A DNA stretch of 64,000 bases from Pseudomonas trivialis (lineage in GTDB: Bacteria; Pseudomonadota; Gammaproteobacteria; Pseudomonadales; Pseudomonadaceae): NCBI RefSeq assembly GCF_001439805.1, contig NZ_JYLK01000002.1, positions 62,001 through 126,000 on the forward strand. Direction: 5' to 3'. Numbering within the stretch: position 1 is the first letter of the stretch; every line of letters begins with the position of its first letter. The notes below the pieces were generated by a model that was not told the DNA's origin, did no database searches, and saw only the letters and a list, made by a program, of their open reading frames with translations. Positions 27,880 to 38,016 of this stretch are shown here, in pieces. Made by a program: the position numbers and the translations under genes.

Positions 27880-27893
27880 CAGCAACGGCGAGT

Positions 27894-27930
27894 TTCAAGC
27901 TGCAGGCGCACTCGGCACCTGCGGCTTGAA
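27894..27930 (+). other. Intercistronic hairpin between algD and alg8
   Basis: A 13-bp stem pairs 27894-27906 (TTCAAGCTGCAGG) with 27918-27930 (CCTGCGGCTTGAA), the only non-Watson-Crick pair being a U-G wobble. The loop is 11 bases. No T-run follows, so full termination is unlikely. It probably protects the algD message or reduces read-through into the membrane genes. Confidence 0.7.
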
Positions 27931-27956
27931 GCCTTCTTCACCTTCGGATGACGCTT

Positions 27957-29438
27957 ATGTCCAAGTTAAAACATGTACTCCTGCAATCGGCTGGCTGGCT
28001 GTTCTTTCTCAGCCTGCTGATGGGACTCGCCCTGCTGCTGCCGGCGAGCACGTTCGACTCCGAGTCGAAGAATTTTATTTTCCTGATTGGCGCCGTGGGT
28101 ATCTGGCGCTATTCGATGGGTGCGACGCATTTCTTTCGCGGCATGCTGTTTTTGTACGTGGTGTACCCGCACCTGCGCCGCAAAGTGCGCAAGCTGGGCA
28201 AGGCTGCCGACCCGTCCCACGTGTTCCTGATGGTCACCAGTTTTCGTATCGATGCGCTGACCACCGCGCAGGTCTACAGCTCGGTGATTCGCGAAGCCAT
28301 CGAATGCGGCTTCCCCACCACCGTGGTCTGCTCGCTGGTGGAAATGTCCGATGAGCTGCTGGTGAAAAGCCTGTGGGAGAAGATGAACCCACCCGAGCAC
28401 GTGAAGCTCGACTTCGTGCGCATCGCCGGCACCGGCAAGCGCGACGGCCTGGCCTTCGGTTTCCGCGCCATCTCCCGCCACCTGCCGGATGACCGCGCCG
28501 TGGTCGCCGTGATCGATGGCGACACCGTGCTCGCCGAAGGTGTGGTGCGCAAGACCGTGCCGTGGTTCCAGTTGTTCGGCAACGTCGGCGGCCTGACCAC
28601 CAACGAGTTCTGCGAAGTGCGTGGCGGCTACATCATGAGCGAATGGCACAAGCTGCGCTTCGCCCAGCGCCACATCAACATGTGTTCCATGGCCCTGTCC
28701 AAGCGCGTGCTGACCATGACCGGGCGCATGTCGGTGTTCCGTGCCAGCGTGGTCACCGACCCGGGCTTTATCGCCGACGTGGAAAGCGACTCGCTGCAAC
28801 ACTGGCGCCTGGGCCGCTTCAAGTTCCTCACCGGCGACGACAAGTCCAGCTGGTTCAGCCTGATGCGCCTGGGCTACGACACCTTTTACGTGCCGGACGC
28901 CGCGATCAACACCGTGGAACACCCGCCGGAAAAGAGCTTCATCAAGGCCAGCCGCAAGCTGATGTTTCGCTGGTATGGCAACAACCTGCGCCAGAACTCC
29001 CGTGCCCTGGGCCTGGGTGTACGCCGCCTCGGTCTGTTCACCAGCATCGTGCTGTTCGACCAGCGCGTGTCGATGTGGACCTCCCTGCTTGGCCTGACCG
29101 TGGCGATCATCGCCACCTTCAAGTACGGCGGCGCCTTCATCCTCGCGTACCTGCTGTGGATCGGCATCACCCGCCTGATCCTCACCCTGCTGCTGTCGTG
29201 CTCCGGCCACACCATCGGCCCGGCTTACCCGGCGATTCTCTATTACAACCAGATCATGGGCGCGCTGGTGAAGATCTACGTGTTCTTCCGCCTTGATCAA
29301 CAGTCCTGGACCCGCCAGGACACCAAACTGACCCGCGATTTGGCCAGCTTTCAACGTTGGTTCAACACCTGGTCGTCTCGGACCATGACCTTCTCCGCCG
29401 GCAGCATTTTCGTCGCCGTGTTGCTGATGATGGTCTGA
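27957..29438 (+). CDS. alg8: Alginate polymerase, glycosyltransferase Alg8
   Basis: A 493-residue inner-membrane family-2 glycosyltransferase that polymerises mannuronate from GDP-mannuronate. Two N-terminal membrane segments (residues about 9-50 and 60-75) precede the cytoplasmic catalytic domain with [11 protein letters not shown] (the D-x-D type metal site), [11 protein letters not shown] and [12 protein letters not shown], the counterpart of the Q/RxxRW motif. Several C-terminal membrane segments follow. The ATG at 27957, giving [10 protein letters not shown], matches the family start better than an ATG three codons earlier. Confidence 0.95.
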   Translation: MSKLKHVLLQSAGWLFFLSLLMGLALLLPASTFDSESKNFIFLIGAVGIWRYSMGATHFFRGMLFLYVVYPHLRRKVRKLGKAADPSHVFLMVTSFRIDALTTAQVYSSVIREAIECGFPTTVVCSLVEMSDELLVKSLWEKMNPPEHVKLDFVRIAGTGKRDGLAFGFRAISRHLPDDRAVVAVIDGDTVLAEGVVRKTVPWFQLFGNVGGLTTNEFCEVRGGYIMSEWHKLRFAQRHINMCSMALSKRVLTMTGRMSVFRASVVTDPGFIADVESDSLQHWRLGRFKFLTGDDKSSWFSLMRLGYDTFYVPDAAINTVEHPPEKSFIKASRKLMFRWYGNNLRQNSRALGLGVRRLGLFTSIVLFDQRVSMWTSLLGLTVAIIATFKYGGAFILAYLLWIGITRLILTLLLSCSGHTIGPAYPAILYYNQIMGALVKIYVFFRLDQQSWTRQDTKLTRDLASFQRWFNTWSSRTMTFSAGSIFVAVLLMMV

Positions 29439-29475
29439 CCCTGCCAAGCCTGAATTAACTTAAGGAATTGCCCTG

Positions 29476-30642
29476 ATGAACAGCCAAGTAAACGCCAACG
29501 TTGTCCACGAATCCGAAGCCCAGCGCCAGCATGCCCGGGTCAAAATCCCGGCCAAGCTGCGCTTTTTCAACACCGACCGTACCCAGACCGAAGCCCGGGT
29601 GATCGACCTGTCCGCCGGCGGCCTGGCGTTCACCGCCACCCAGCCGTTGACCGTGGGTGAAGTGCACAAGGGCCGCCTGCAATTTGTGATCGACAACCTC
29701 GGCCTGGCGATGGATGTGGAGTTGCAGATCCGCTCCCACGACCGCCAGACCGGCCGCACCGGTTGCCAGTTCCAGAACCTCGACGCCCAGGATATTTCCA
29801 CGCTGCGCCACCTGATCACCTCGCACCTGTCCGGCGACATCGTGACCATGGGCGACGTGCTCGCCACGCTGCAGCGCGACAACTTCACCAAGGCGCGCAA
29901 GGTCAAGGACGGCGGCAGCGGCATGACCGCGTTCGGTCGCCTGCGCGCCGTGGTGTTCAGCGCCGGTATCTTCATCGTCGGCCTGGCGGCATTCGGGTTT
30001 GTCTTCAAGTCGGTGTATGGCATGTACTTCGTCAGCCACGCCCAGGCCGGTCTGGTCAGCGTGCCCGGCATGAACGTGACCATGCCGCGCGACGGCACCG
30101 TGCAGAGCCTGCTCAAAGGTGACGCGATTGCCGCCAAAGGCGCACCGCTGGCCACCTTCAGCACCAGCATGCTCGACGTCCTCAAGGGCCATCTGGACGA
30201 AGACCAGCTGCAACCGGCCAAGGTTGAAGAGCTGTTCGGCAAGCAGATGACCGGCACCCTGACCTCGCCGTGCGATTGCGTGGTTGCCCGGCAAATGGTC
30301 GCTGACGGCCAATACGCCAGCAAAGGCGATGTGATCTTCCAACTGGTGCCACGCGGCGCCCAGGCCAACGTGGAAGCGCGCTTCACCTACCGCCAGTTCG
30401 GCGACGTACGCCCCGGCACCCCGGTGACGTTCCAGGTGGCCGATGAAGAACAGGTGCGCACCGGCACCATCGTCAGCAGCACCAGCCTGAACAGCGCCGA
30501 CCTGTCCTCCGACATCCGCGTGCAGATCAAGCCCGATGCACCGCTGGACAGCGCCTACGCCGGCCGCCCGGTGGAAGTCACCAGCGACCGTGGCCCGTCG
30601 CTGAACTGGCTGATCGACAAAGCCATGGCTCACGGTCTGTAA
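29476..30642 (+). CDS. alg44: Alginate co-polymerase and c-di-GMP receptor Alg44
   Basis: A 388-residue inner-membrane protein needed for Alg8 activity. The N-terminal PilZ domain has the intact c-di-GMP motif: Arg17 and Arg21 in QRQHARVK, then Asp44, Ser46 and Gly49 in VIDLSAGGLAF. One membrane segment follows (residues about 158-178) and then a periplasmic HlyD/MFP-like domain with lipoyl half-motifs (NVTMPRDGTVQSLLKGD and TSPCDCVVARQMVADGQY). Alginate production is therefore predicted to depend on c-di-GMP. Confidence 0.96.
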   Translation: MNSQVNANVVHESEAQRQHARVKIPAKLRFFNTDRTQTEARVIDLSAGGLAFTATQPLTVGEVHKGRLQFVIDNLGLAMDVELQIRSHDRQTGRTGCQFQNLDAQDISTLRHLITSHLSGDIVTMGDVLATLQRDNFTKARKVKDGGSGMTAFGRLRAVVFSAGIFIVGLAAFGFVFKSVYGMYFVSHAQAGLVSVPGMNVTMPRDGTVQSLLKGDAIAAKGAPLATFSTSMLDVLKGHLDEDQLQPAKVEELFGKQMTGTLTSPCDCVVARQMVADGQYASKGDVIFQLVPRGAQANVEARFTYRQFGDVRPGTPVTFQVADEEQVRTGTIVSSTSLNSADLSSDIRVQIKPDAPLDSAYAGRPVEVTSDRGPSLNWLIDKAMAHGL

Positions 30643-30650
30643 GCGAGGAC

Positions 30651-32156
30651 ATGCCTGTGAAGCCTATTTCAAGCACAACACAATCGCTGTGGGAGCGGGC
30701 TTGCTCGCGATGGGATCAGCGCGGTTTGCCTGATTCACCGAGTCGCCTGCATCGGGGGCAAGCCCCCTCCCACATGGGTTCGGTGGCGTTGCTGGCGGTT
30801 GCGGTGAGCCTGGCCGGTTGTGCCGGCCTGCCCGACCAACGCCTGGCCAACGAAGCCCTCAAGCGCGGCGACACCGCCACCGCGCAGCACAATTACCAGC
30901 AACTGGCTGACCTCGGTTACAGCGAAGCCCAGGTGGGCCTGGCCGATATTCAGGTGGGCACCCGCGATCCTGCGCAAATCAAACAGGCCGAAGCCACTTA
31001 CCGCGCGGCGGCCGACACGTCGCCGCGCGCCCAGGCTCGCCTCGGCCGCCTGCTGGTGGCCAAGCCGGGCAGCACCGAAGCCGAGCACCATGAAGCCGAA
31101 GGCCTGCTGAAAAAAGCCTTTGCCAATGGCGAAGGCAACACGCTGATCCCGCTGGCCATGCTGTACCTGCAATACCCGCACAGCTTCCCGAACGTGAGCG
31201 CGCAGCAACAGATCACAAAATGGCAAGCCGCCGGTTACCCGGAAGCCGGCCTGGCCCAGGTGCTGCTGTATCGCACCCAGGACACCTACGACCAGCACCT
31301 GGCTGACGTCGAGCGCATCTGCAAGGCCGCGCTCAACACCACCGACATCTGCTACGTCGAACTGGCCACCGTGTACCAGAAACAGGCCGCGCCGGAAAAA
31401 CAGGCCGAGTTGCTCAAGCAGCTCGAAGCCGGCTACAGCCGTGGCACCGTCACTGCGCAGCGTGTCGACAGCGTCGCCCGCGTGCTTGGCGATGCCACCC
31501 TCGGCACCCCGGATGAAAAAACCGCCCAGGCCTTGCTGGAAAAAATCGCCCCTGGCTACCCGGCCTCCTGGGTCAGCCTGGCGCAACTGCTCTACGACTT
31601 CCCGGAACTGGGCGACGTCGACCAAATGATGCAGTACCTGGACAACGGCCGCGCCGCCGACCAGCCGCGCGCCGAACTGCTGCTGGGCAAGCTCTACTAC
31701 GAAGGCAAGTGGGTGCCGGCAGACGCCAAGGCCGCCGAAGCGCATTTCGAAAAAGCCGTGGGCCGGGAAGTCGCCGCCGACTACTACCTCGGCCAGATCT
31801 ACCGCCGTGGCTACCTGGGCAAGGTCTATCCGCAGAAGGCCCTGGACCACCTGCTGACCGCTGCGCGCAACGGCCAGAACAGCGCCGACTTCGCCATCGC
31901 CCAACTGTTTTCCCAAGGCAAGGGCACCAAGCCCGACCCATTGAACGCTTATGTCTTCAGCCAGCTGGCCAAGGCCCAGGACACCCCGGAAGCCGTTGAG
32001 CTGGCCACCCAGCTCGAAGCGCCGCTGACGCCTGAGCAACGCGCCGAAGGCCAACGCCTGGTGCAACAGGAACTGGCCGCGCGCGGCACCCTGGCCCAGA
32101 GCACGCTGCAATTGCACGCCCTGGATGAAGAAGACGACGGCGAGGAATCCCTATGA
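30651..32156 (+). CDS. algK: Alginate outer-membrane lipoprotein AlgK, with a REPIN in its leader
   Basis: A periplasmic lipoprotein built of Sel1/TPR-like repeats that places AlgE and holds the secretion complex. The lipobox is SLAGC. From the ATG at 30651, which has GCGAGGAC just upstream, the cysteine is residue 57, and residues about 13-42 are encoded by a REPIN. An in-frame ATG at 30774, at the edge of the REPIN, would give a normal 15-residue lipoprotein signal ([15 protein letters not shown]), but has no ribosome binding site. Total 501 residues, about 25 longer than P. aeruginosa AlgK as recalled. The stop overlaps algE by four bases. Confidence 0.93.
   Translation: MPVKPISSTTQSLWERACSRWDQRGLPDSPSRLHRGQAPSHMGSVALLAVAVSLAGCAGLPDQRLANEALKRGDTATAQHNYQQLADLGYSEAQVGLADIQVGTRDPAQIKQAEATYRAAADTSPRAQARLGRLLVAKPGSTEAEHHEAEGLLKKAFANGEGNTLIPLAMLYLQYPHSFPNVSAQQQITKWQAAGYPEAGLAQVLLYRTQDTYDQHLADVERICKAALNTTDICYVELATVYQKQAAPEKQAELLKQLEAGYSRGTVTAQRVDSVARVLGDATLGTPDEKTAQALLEKIAPGYPASWVSLAQLLYDFPELGDVDQMMQYLDNGRAADQPRAELLLGKLYYEGKWVPADAKAAEAHFEKAVGREVAADYYLGQIYRRGYLGKVYPQKALDHLLTAARNGQNSADFAIAQLFSQGKGTKPDPLNAYVFSQLAKAQDTPEAVELATQLEAPLTPEQRAEGQRLVQQELAARGTLAQSTLQLHALDEEDDGEESL
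30688..30774. repeat. REPIN inside the 5' part of algK
   Basis: Outer arms TGTGGGAGCGGGCTTGCTCG (from 30688) and GGGGGCAAGCCCCCTCCCAC (ending near 30773) are an inverted REP pair separated by about 36 bases. The element stays open in the algK frame and is 87 bases long, a multiple of three, so the downstream frame is kept. Confidence 0.9.
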
Positions 32157-33640
32157 AGCTCAACCCATTCGTCAAGGCCGGTATCGGCCTGACCTTCGCC
32201 CTGCTGTGGTCGTGCCCGACCCTGGCCGCGCTCACCGAAGCGAAGAACTTCGGCCTGGAAGTCAAAGTCACCGGCCAGTCCGAAGACGACCGCGACCTGG
32301 GCACCCAGAAAGGCGGCGACGTCAACGGTATCGGCATCGACCTGCGCCCGTGGATCTACGGTGAAAGCGGCAACTGGAGCGCTTACGCCATGGGCCAGGC
32401 CGTGGCCTCCAGCGACATCATCGAGACCGACACCCTGCAACAGTCGGCCGATGACGAGAACCAGCAAACCAGCAATAGCGACCGCAAGACCAAAAAGAAT
32501 TACTTGGCGATGCGCGAATTCTGGGTGGCGTACGGCGGCTTCACGCCCTACCCCGGCGAGCTCCTCAAGTTCGGTCGCCAGCGCCTGCGCAATGATGACG
32601 GCCAATGGCGCGACACCAACATCGAAGCGCTGAACTGGACCTTCGACACCACCCTGCTCAAGGCCAATGTGGGCGCCGCCGAACGCTTCAGTGAATACCG
32701 CACCGACCTCAAGGAACTGTCCCCGGTCGACAAGGACCGCCAGCACCTCTACGCCGACGCCGCCTACCAGTGGACGCCGGGCCAGTGGATCGGCCTGCGC
32801 GGCCACCACACCCATGACAACGGCAAGCTCGACTTCCCGGAACCGGGCGTGGCCACCGACTCGCTGGACAAGCGCGAAAACGGCGACCTGACCTGGCTCG
32901 GCATCGAAGCCAACAGCGACGCCTATAACTGGCGCAACACCAACACCGTCAACTACTGGGCCAGCGTCACCGGCATGAAAGGCGACCGCGATACGGTCAA
33001 CGCCCTGAACGCCGACGGCAGCCGCCCTGCCACCGCCAAGCGCAGCGACAACATCAGCGGCTGGGCCACCGACCTGGGCGTGCGTCTGCGCCTGGACCCG
33101 CAGTGGCAAGTGGGCGCGGCGTACTCCCGTGCCAGCGCCGAGTACGAGCAGAACGGCCTGCAAAGCAACCGTTCGAACTGGACCGGCACCCAGTCCCGCG
33201 TGCACCGCTTCGGCGAAGCGTTTCGTGGCGAGATGAACAACATGCAGTCCATGAGCCTGTTCGGTTCCTGGCAGCTGCGCGAGGACTACGACGCCAGCCT
33301 GGTGTACCACAAGTTCTGGCGCGTGGACGGCAACAAGCCGGTGGGCAGCAACGGCATCGACGCGGTGCAGAACAACACCGATGACGTGACCGGCGCGATC
33401 CTCTCCAGCACCTCGCTGCCGCTTGAAGACGGCAAGAAAGACCTGGGCCAGGAGATGGACCTGGTCGTCACCAAACACTTCAAGAAAGGCCTGCTGCCGG
33501 CCGCGCTCAGCCAGTCGATTGACGAGCCGTCGGCGCTGGTGCGTTTTCGTGCCGGTGTGTTCAAGCCGGGTGATGCCTATGGCAGCCAGGTCGACTCGTA
33601 CATGCATCGCGCCTTTGTCGACGTGATCTGGAAGTTCTGA
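32153..33640 (+). CDS. algE: Alginate outer-membrane porin AlgE
   Basis: A 495-residue outer-membrane beta-barrel that exports alginate. The signal peptide ends at [11 protein letters not shown]. The mature protein has alternating hydrophobic and aromatic strands, the conserved [39 protein letters not shown] and a C-terminal phenylalanine (VIWKF) needed for barrel insertion. Its ATG overlaps the algK stop (ATGA), coupling the two partners. The homologous structure is an 18-stranded barrel. Confidence 0.95.
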   Translation: MKLNPFVKAGIGLTFALLWSCPTLAALTEAKNFGLEVKVTGQSEDDRDLGTQKGGDVNGIGIDLRPWIYGESGNWSAYAMGQAVASSDIIETDTLQQSADDENQQTSNSDRKTKKNYLAMREFWVAYGGFTPYPGELLKFGRQRLRNDDGQWRDTNIEALNWTFDTTLLKANVGAAERFSEYRTDLKELSPVDKDRQHLYADAAYQWTPGQWIGLRGHHTHDNGKLDFPEPGVATDSLDKRENGDLTWLGIEANSDAYNWRNTNTVNYWASVTGMKGDRDTVNALNADGSRPATAKRSDNISGWATDLGVRLRLDPQWQVGAAYSRASAEYEQNGLQSNRSNWTGTQSRVHRFGEAFRGEMNNMQSMSLFGSWQLREDYDASLVYHKFWRVDGNKPVGSNGIDAVQNNTDDVTGAILSSTSLPLEDGKKDLGQEMDLVVTKHFKKGLLPAALSQSIDEPSALVRFRAGVFKPGDAYGSQVDSYMHRAFVDVIWKF

Positions 33641-33654
33641 TGGGAGCCTGTGCA

Positions 33655-35208
33655 ATGAATGCTCAAAGCCTACTCGTCGCGGCAATGCTGATGGCCAGCG
33701 CCACGGCTTTTGCCGACACGGCGGCCAAGGCGCCGACCATCGCCAAGGAACTGCAACAGGCCAAGACCTACACCATTTCCAGCCCGCCCACCGCGCCGCT
33801 GGAAATGGCCAAGCCGGCACTGCCCGACCTCTCGGGCTACACCGCGGCGGCGATGGAAAAGAAGATCGTGCGCAGCAAGCCGGGCAAGGTCAGCATCCGT
33901 CGCATGATGCAGGAAGACGCGCTCAAGGACTTTATCGGCGGTGACAACAAGATGGCCGAATGGGTGGTGCGCCAGCACGGCATTCCCCAGGCGATCTTTG
34001 TCGACGACGGCTACATGAACCTCAAGGACCTGTTGGCCAAAGTGCCCAAACAGTACTTGAGCGAAACGTCGCCGGGCGTATTCCTGGCCAGGCTGCCAAT
34101 CGTGGTGGGCCGCAAGGGCATCCTCGAAATCGACAGCAAAACCCAGGAGCTGCGCCTGTCCCAGCAAGCCGGTTCGTTCCTGATCAACGACGGCCAGCTG
34201 TTTGTGCGTGACACCCGGATCACCGGTTGGGATGAAAAAGCCAACGGCCCGGCGCTGTTCAAGTCGCCCAAGGAGTTCCGCCCGTTCCTGCTGGCCTGGG
34301 GCGGCACCCAGACCTATATCGCCAACAGCAAGATGGCCAGCTTCGGCTACGCCAACAGCAAGTCGTACGGGGTGAGTATTTCCCAGTACACGCCGAACAT
34401 GGCCAAGGTGCTCAAGCGCCCTGAGCCGACCGGCTGGATCATCGATTCCGAGTTTTCGGACATGTGGTATGGCTTCTACTGCTACGAGACCACAGGCTTT
34501 GTGATCAAGGGCAATACCTACAAGGACAACATCGTCTACGGCATTGACCCCCACGACCGGTCCCACGGCCTGATCATCGCGGACAACACCGTGTACGGCA
34601 CGAAGAAGAAGCACGGCATCATCATTTCCCGGGAAGTGAACGACAGCTTCATCTTCAACAACCGCAGCTACGACAACAAGCTCTCGGGCCTGGTGATCGA
34701 CCGTAACAGCCAGAACAACCTGATCGCCGACAACGAGATCTACCGCAACCACACCGACGGCATCACCCTCTATGAGAGCGGCGACAACCTGCTGTGGGGC
34801 AACAAGGTGATCAGCAACCGTCGTCACGGCATTCGCGTGCGTAACAGCGTGAACATCAAGCTGTACGAAAACACCTCGATGGCCAACGGCCTGACCGGCG
34901 TCTACGGCCACATCAAGGACCTGACCGACACCGACCGCGATATCGCCCTCGATCCGTTCGACGCCAAAGTCTCGCTGATCGTGGTCGGCGGCGAACTGGC
35001 CGGTAACGGCAGCGGACCGCTGTCGATCGACTCACCGTTGAGCATCGAGCTGTACCGCGTGTCGATGCTGGCACCGACCAAAACCAGTGGCATCAGCTTC
35101 TCCGGGATTCTCGGTGAGCGCCAGGAAGAAATTCTCGACCTGCTGGTGCGCCAGCAGAAAGCCGTGCTGATCGACCCTGTCGAACGCCAGACCGAAATGC
35201 TGGACTGA
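33655..35208 (+). CDS. algG: Mannuronan C5-epimerase AlgG
   Basis: A 517-residue periplasmic enzyme that converts mannuronate to guluronate in the growing polymer. The signal peptide ends at ATAFADTA. A right-handed beta-helix with CASH/NosD repeats fills the C-terminal half. The active-site motif DPHDRSHG places the catalytic histidine at residue 300. The ATG at 33655 has GGGAG 9 bases upstream; an ATG at 33640 overlaps the algE stop but would put a hydrophilic extension in front of the signal peptide. Confidence 0.95.
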   Translation: MNAQSLLVAAMLMASATAFADTAAKAPTIAKELQQAKTYTISSPPTAPLEMAKPALPDLSGYTAAAMEKKIVRSKPGKVSIRRMMQEDALKDFIGGDNKMAEWVVRQHGIPQAIFVDDGYMNLKDLLAKVPKQYLSETSPGVFLARLPIVVGRKGILEIDSKTQELRLSQQAGSFLINDGQLFVRDTRITGWDEKANGPALFKSPKEFRPFLLAWGGTQTYIANSKMASFGYANSKSYGVSISQYTPNMAKVLKRPEPTGWIIDSEFSDMWYGFYCYETTGFVIKGNTYKDNIVYGIDPHDRSHGLIIADNTVYGTKKKHGIIISREVNDSFIFNNRSYDNKLSGLVIDRNSQNNLIADNEIYRNHTDGITLYESGDNLLWGNKVISNRRHGIRVRNSVNIKLYENTSMANGLTGVYGHIKDLTDTDRDIALDPFDAKVSLIVVGGELAGNGSGPLSIDSPLSIELYRVSMLAPTKTSGISFSGILGERQEEILDLLVRQQKAVLIDPVERQTEMLD

Positions 35209-35219
35209 GGATGACCCTT

Positions 35220-36668
35220 ATGCACCCACACATGATCAAACTGCTGAGCCTTTCGGGTCTGACCCTCGGCCTGCTGGCGGCCAGCCAGGGCGTGCGCGCC
35301 GACGAAGTGAAGGCGCCGACCTTCACCGCCGAACCGTGCTGCAGCCTGTGCCCGGCCGCCCATGACGCGAAGAACTACACCACGCGCTACCAGCAGAACT
35401 TCACCACTCTGGTGCAAGCCCAGGGCGACTGGCTGTTCCGTACCCAGGAAGACCTGCGCACCGAATTCGACACCAGCCCCGCCGGCTACAAGCGCCTGCA
35501 ACAACTGCACGATGCGTTCAAGGCCAAGGGCGTGGAACTGGTGCTGGTCTACCAGCCGACCCGTGGCCTGGTGAACCGCAACAAGCTCAACCCGGCGGAA
35601 AAAGCCTCGTTCGATTTCGACAAGGCACTGGGCAACTACAAGACCATGCTCGGCCGCTTCGCCAAAATGGGCTTTGTGGTGCCGGACCTGTCGCCATTGA
35701 CCAACGAGCAACTGCCGGATGAATTGCCGGCCCACGACTTCTACTTCCGCGGCGACCAGCACTGGACCCCGTACGGCGCCCAGCGCACCGCGAAGATCGT
35801 CGGCGCCAAGGTGCGCTCACTGCCCGAATTTGCCGATATTCCCCGCCAGGAATTCGAAACCAAGCGTTCCGGGCGCATGGGCAAGACCGGCACTCTGCAC
35901 AACATGGCCGGCCAGCTGTGCGGCACCAGCTACGCGATCCAGTACATGGACCAGTTCACCACCGAGCCCAAGGGCGAAGCGGGCGACGGCGACCTGTTCA
36001 GCGATTCGGGCAACCCGCAGATCACCCTGGTGGGCACGAGCCACAGCGGCAAGAACTACAACTTCGCCGGCTTCCTGCAGCAGGAAATCGGTGCCGACAT
36101 CCTCAACGTCGCCTTCCCCGGCGGCGGCCTGGAAGGCTCGATGATCCAGTACCTGGGCAGCGAAGAATTCCAGAAAACCCCGCCGAAAATTCTTATCTGG
36201 GAATTCTCGCCGCTGTACCGCCTGGACCAGGAAACCATCTACCGCCAGATGATGGCGCTGCTCGACAACGGCTGCGAAGGCAAGCCTGCGCAGATGAGTG
36301 CCAGCACCACGCTCAAACCCGGCAAGAACGAACTGATGGTCAACAGTTCGAACAAGGACCTGCGTAACGTGAACCACCAGGTCGATATCCGCTTCGCCGA
36401 TCCGTCGGTGAAAACCTTGCAAGCCACCCTCTGGTACATGAACGGGCGCCACGAGGACATCAAGATCGAGAAACCCGAAACATCCGATACAGACGGGCGT
36501 TTCGCCTTTGAACTGCGCACCGATGAAGACTGGGCCTCGCAGAATTTGCTGGCCGTGGAAGTGCAGGGCCCCGAAGCGGGCGCTGCCGCGCAGAAAGTCG
36601 AAGCGAAAATTTGCACACGCAACGTATTCCCAGGCGGTGGTCAGCAGACCGCCCAACTCGGGAAGTGA
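35220..36668 (+). CDS. algX: Alginate O-acetyltransferase AlgX
   Basis: A 482-residue periplasmic protein that transfers acetyl groups onto mannuronate and scaffolds the export complex. The SGNH-hydrolase-like domain has Asp179 and His181 in GDQHWTPYG and the nucleophile Ser274 in [12 protein letters not shown]. The C-terminal part (from about residue 340) is the carbohydrate-binding module. The signal peptide ends at GVRADE. The ATG at 35220 has TGAGG nine bases upstream; an ATG at 35211 abuts that site and is less likely. Confidence 0.95.
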   Translation: MHPHMIKLLSLSGLTLGLLAASQGVRADEVKAPTFTAEPCCSLCPAAHDAKNYTTRYQQNFTTLVQAQGDWLFRTQEDLRTEFDTSPAGYKRLQQLHDAFKAKGVELVLVYQPTRGLVNRNKLNPAEKASFDFDKALGNYKTMLGRFAKMGFVVPDLSPLTNEQLPDELPAHDFYFRGDQHWTPYGAQRTAKIVGAKVRSLPEFADIPRQEFETKRSGRMGKTGTLHNMAGQLCGTSYAIQYMDQFTTEPKGEAGDGDLFSDSGNPQITLVGTSHSGKNYNFAGFLQQEIGADILNVAFPGGGLEGSMIQYLGSEEFQKTPPKILIWEFSPLYRLDQETIYRQMMALLDNGCEGKPAQMSASTTLKPGKNELMVNSSNKDLRNVNHQVDIRFADPSVKTLQATLWYMNGRHEDIKIEKPETSDTDGRFAFELRTDEDWASQNLLAVEVQGPEAGAAAQKVEAKICTRNVFPGGGQQTAQLGK

Positions 36669-36676
36669 GGTTACTT

Positions 36677-37786
36677 ATGCAAAAATTATTGATTCCATCG
36701 TTGCTCAGCCTGGCGATCTTCGCAGGTGCCGCCAACGCCGCCGCGCCGCTGCGTCCGCCCCAGGGCTATTTCGCACCCATCGAAGCGTTCAAGACCGGCG
36801 ACTTCAAGGAAAATTGCGACACCATGCCCGCGCCCTACACCGGGCCGCTGCAGTTTCGCAGCAAGTACGAAGGCTCCGACAAGGCACGTTCCACGCTGAA
36901 CCTGCAGTCGGAAAAAGCCTTTCGCGACAGCACCGCCGACATCACCAAGCTGGAAAAAGACACCAGCAAACGCGTGATGCAGTTCATGCGTGACGGCCGC
37001 CCGCAGCAGCTTGAATGCACGCTGAACTGGCTGGTGTCGTGGGCCAAGGCCGACGCCTTGATGTCCAAGGACTTCAACCACACCGGCAAGTCCATGCGCA
37101 AATGGGCGCTGGGCAGCATGGCCTCGGCCTATGTGCGCCTGAAGTTCTCCGACTCGCACCCGCTGGCCAATCACCAGCAGGAATCGCAGCTGATAGAAGC
37201 CTGGTTCAACAAGCTGGCCGACCAGGTGGTGAGCGACTGGGACAACCTGCCGCTGGAGAAAACCAACAACCATTCCTACTGGGCCGCCTGGTCGGTGATG
37301 GCCACGTCCGTCGCCACCAACCGTCGCGACCTGTTTGATTGGGCCGTGAAGGAATACAAGGTCGGCGTGAACCAGGTCGACGACCAGGGCTTTTTGCCCA
37401 ATGAATTGAAGCGCCAGCAACGCGCCCTGTCGTACCACAACTACGCCCTGCCGCCGCTGTCGATGATCGCCAGTTTCGCGCTGGTGAACGGTGTGGACCT
37501 GCGCCAGGAAAACAACAGCGCGCTCAAGCGCCTGGGCGACAAGGTGCTGGCCGGGGTCAAGGACCCGGAAATCTTCGAACAGAAGAACGGCAAAGAGCAG
37601 GACATGAAGGACCTGAAAAAGGACATGAAATTCGCCTGGCTCGAACCCTTCTGCACCCTCTACACCTGCGCCCCGGATGTGATCGAGCGCAAGCACGGCA
37701 TGCAACCGTTCAAGACCTTCCGCCTGGGGGGTGACCTGACCAAGGTCTACGACCCGGCGCATGAAAAAGGCAACAAAGGTTCCTGA
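36677..37786 (+). CDS. algL: Periplasmic alginate lyase AlgL
   Basis: A 369-residue polysaccharide lyase of family 5. It degrades alginate that escapes into the periplasm and so protects the cell. The signal peptide ends at GAANAAAP. The alpha-barrel catalytic motif [10 protein letters not shown] is intact, as is the Arg-containing [13 protein letters not shown] and the cysteine pair [17 protein letters not shown] lies 6 bases before the ATG, eight bases after algX. It is the last gene before the REPIN that divides the operon from the acetylation genes. Confidence 0.95.
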   Translation: MQKLLIPSLLSLAIFAGAANAAAPLRPPQGYFAPIEAFKTGDFKENCDTMPAPYTGPLQFRSKYEGSDKARSTLNLQSEKAFRDSTADITKLEKDTSKRVMQFMRDGRPQQLECTLNWLVSWAKADALMSKDFNHTGKSMRKWALGSMASAYVRLKFSDSHPLANHQQESQLIEAWFNKLADQVVSDWDNLPLEKTNNHSYWAAWSVMATSVATNRRDLFDWAVKEYKVGVNQVDDQGFLPNELKRQQRALSYHNYALPPLSMIASFALVNGVDLRQENNSALKRLGDKVLAGVKDPEIFEQKNGKEQDMKDLKKDMKFAWLEPFCTLYTCAPDVIERKHGMQPFKTFRLGGDLTKVYDPAHEKGNKGS

Positions 37787-37814
37787 AAAATTAACTGACT
37801 GAACTGGATTCAAA

Positions 37815-37905
37815 TGTGGGAGGGGGGCTTGCTCCCGATGGCGGTGTAACAGTCGCCCTCTGTGTTGAATGACACACCGCTATCGGGGGCAAGCCCCCTC
37901 CCACA
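37815..37905. repeat. REPIN between algL and algI
   Basis: Outer arms TGTGGGAGGGGGGCTTGCTC (37815) and GGGGGCAAGCCCCCTCCCACA (ending 37905) form an inverted REP pair around a spacer of about 35 bases. It lies wholly in the 230-base gap between algL and algI, the widest gap within the operon. Confidence 0.92.
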
Positions 37906-37940
37906 GTTTGAGCCGGTTTCGTCAGTAGGAATGTTGTACC

Positions 37941-37980
37941 GCCCTCCCCGTCTTTTCGTGGGGGGTTTGGGGGGGGCTGC
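37941..37980 (+). other. G-tract hairpin upstream of algI
   Basis: GCCCTCCCC (37941-37949) is followed, after a short T-rich loop, by a run of six G (37960-37965), TTT, and a run of eight G (37969-37976). The C-rich arm can pair with either G run. On RNA this allows alternative hairpins or a G-rich fold 40 bases before the algI start. Role unknown. Confidence 0.5.
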
Positions 37981-38016
37981 GGCCCTTGACTGTTGGTTAA
38001 ACATGGAGAGATCGGG

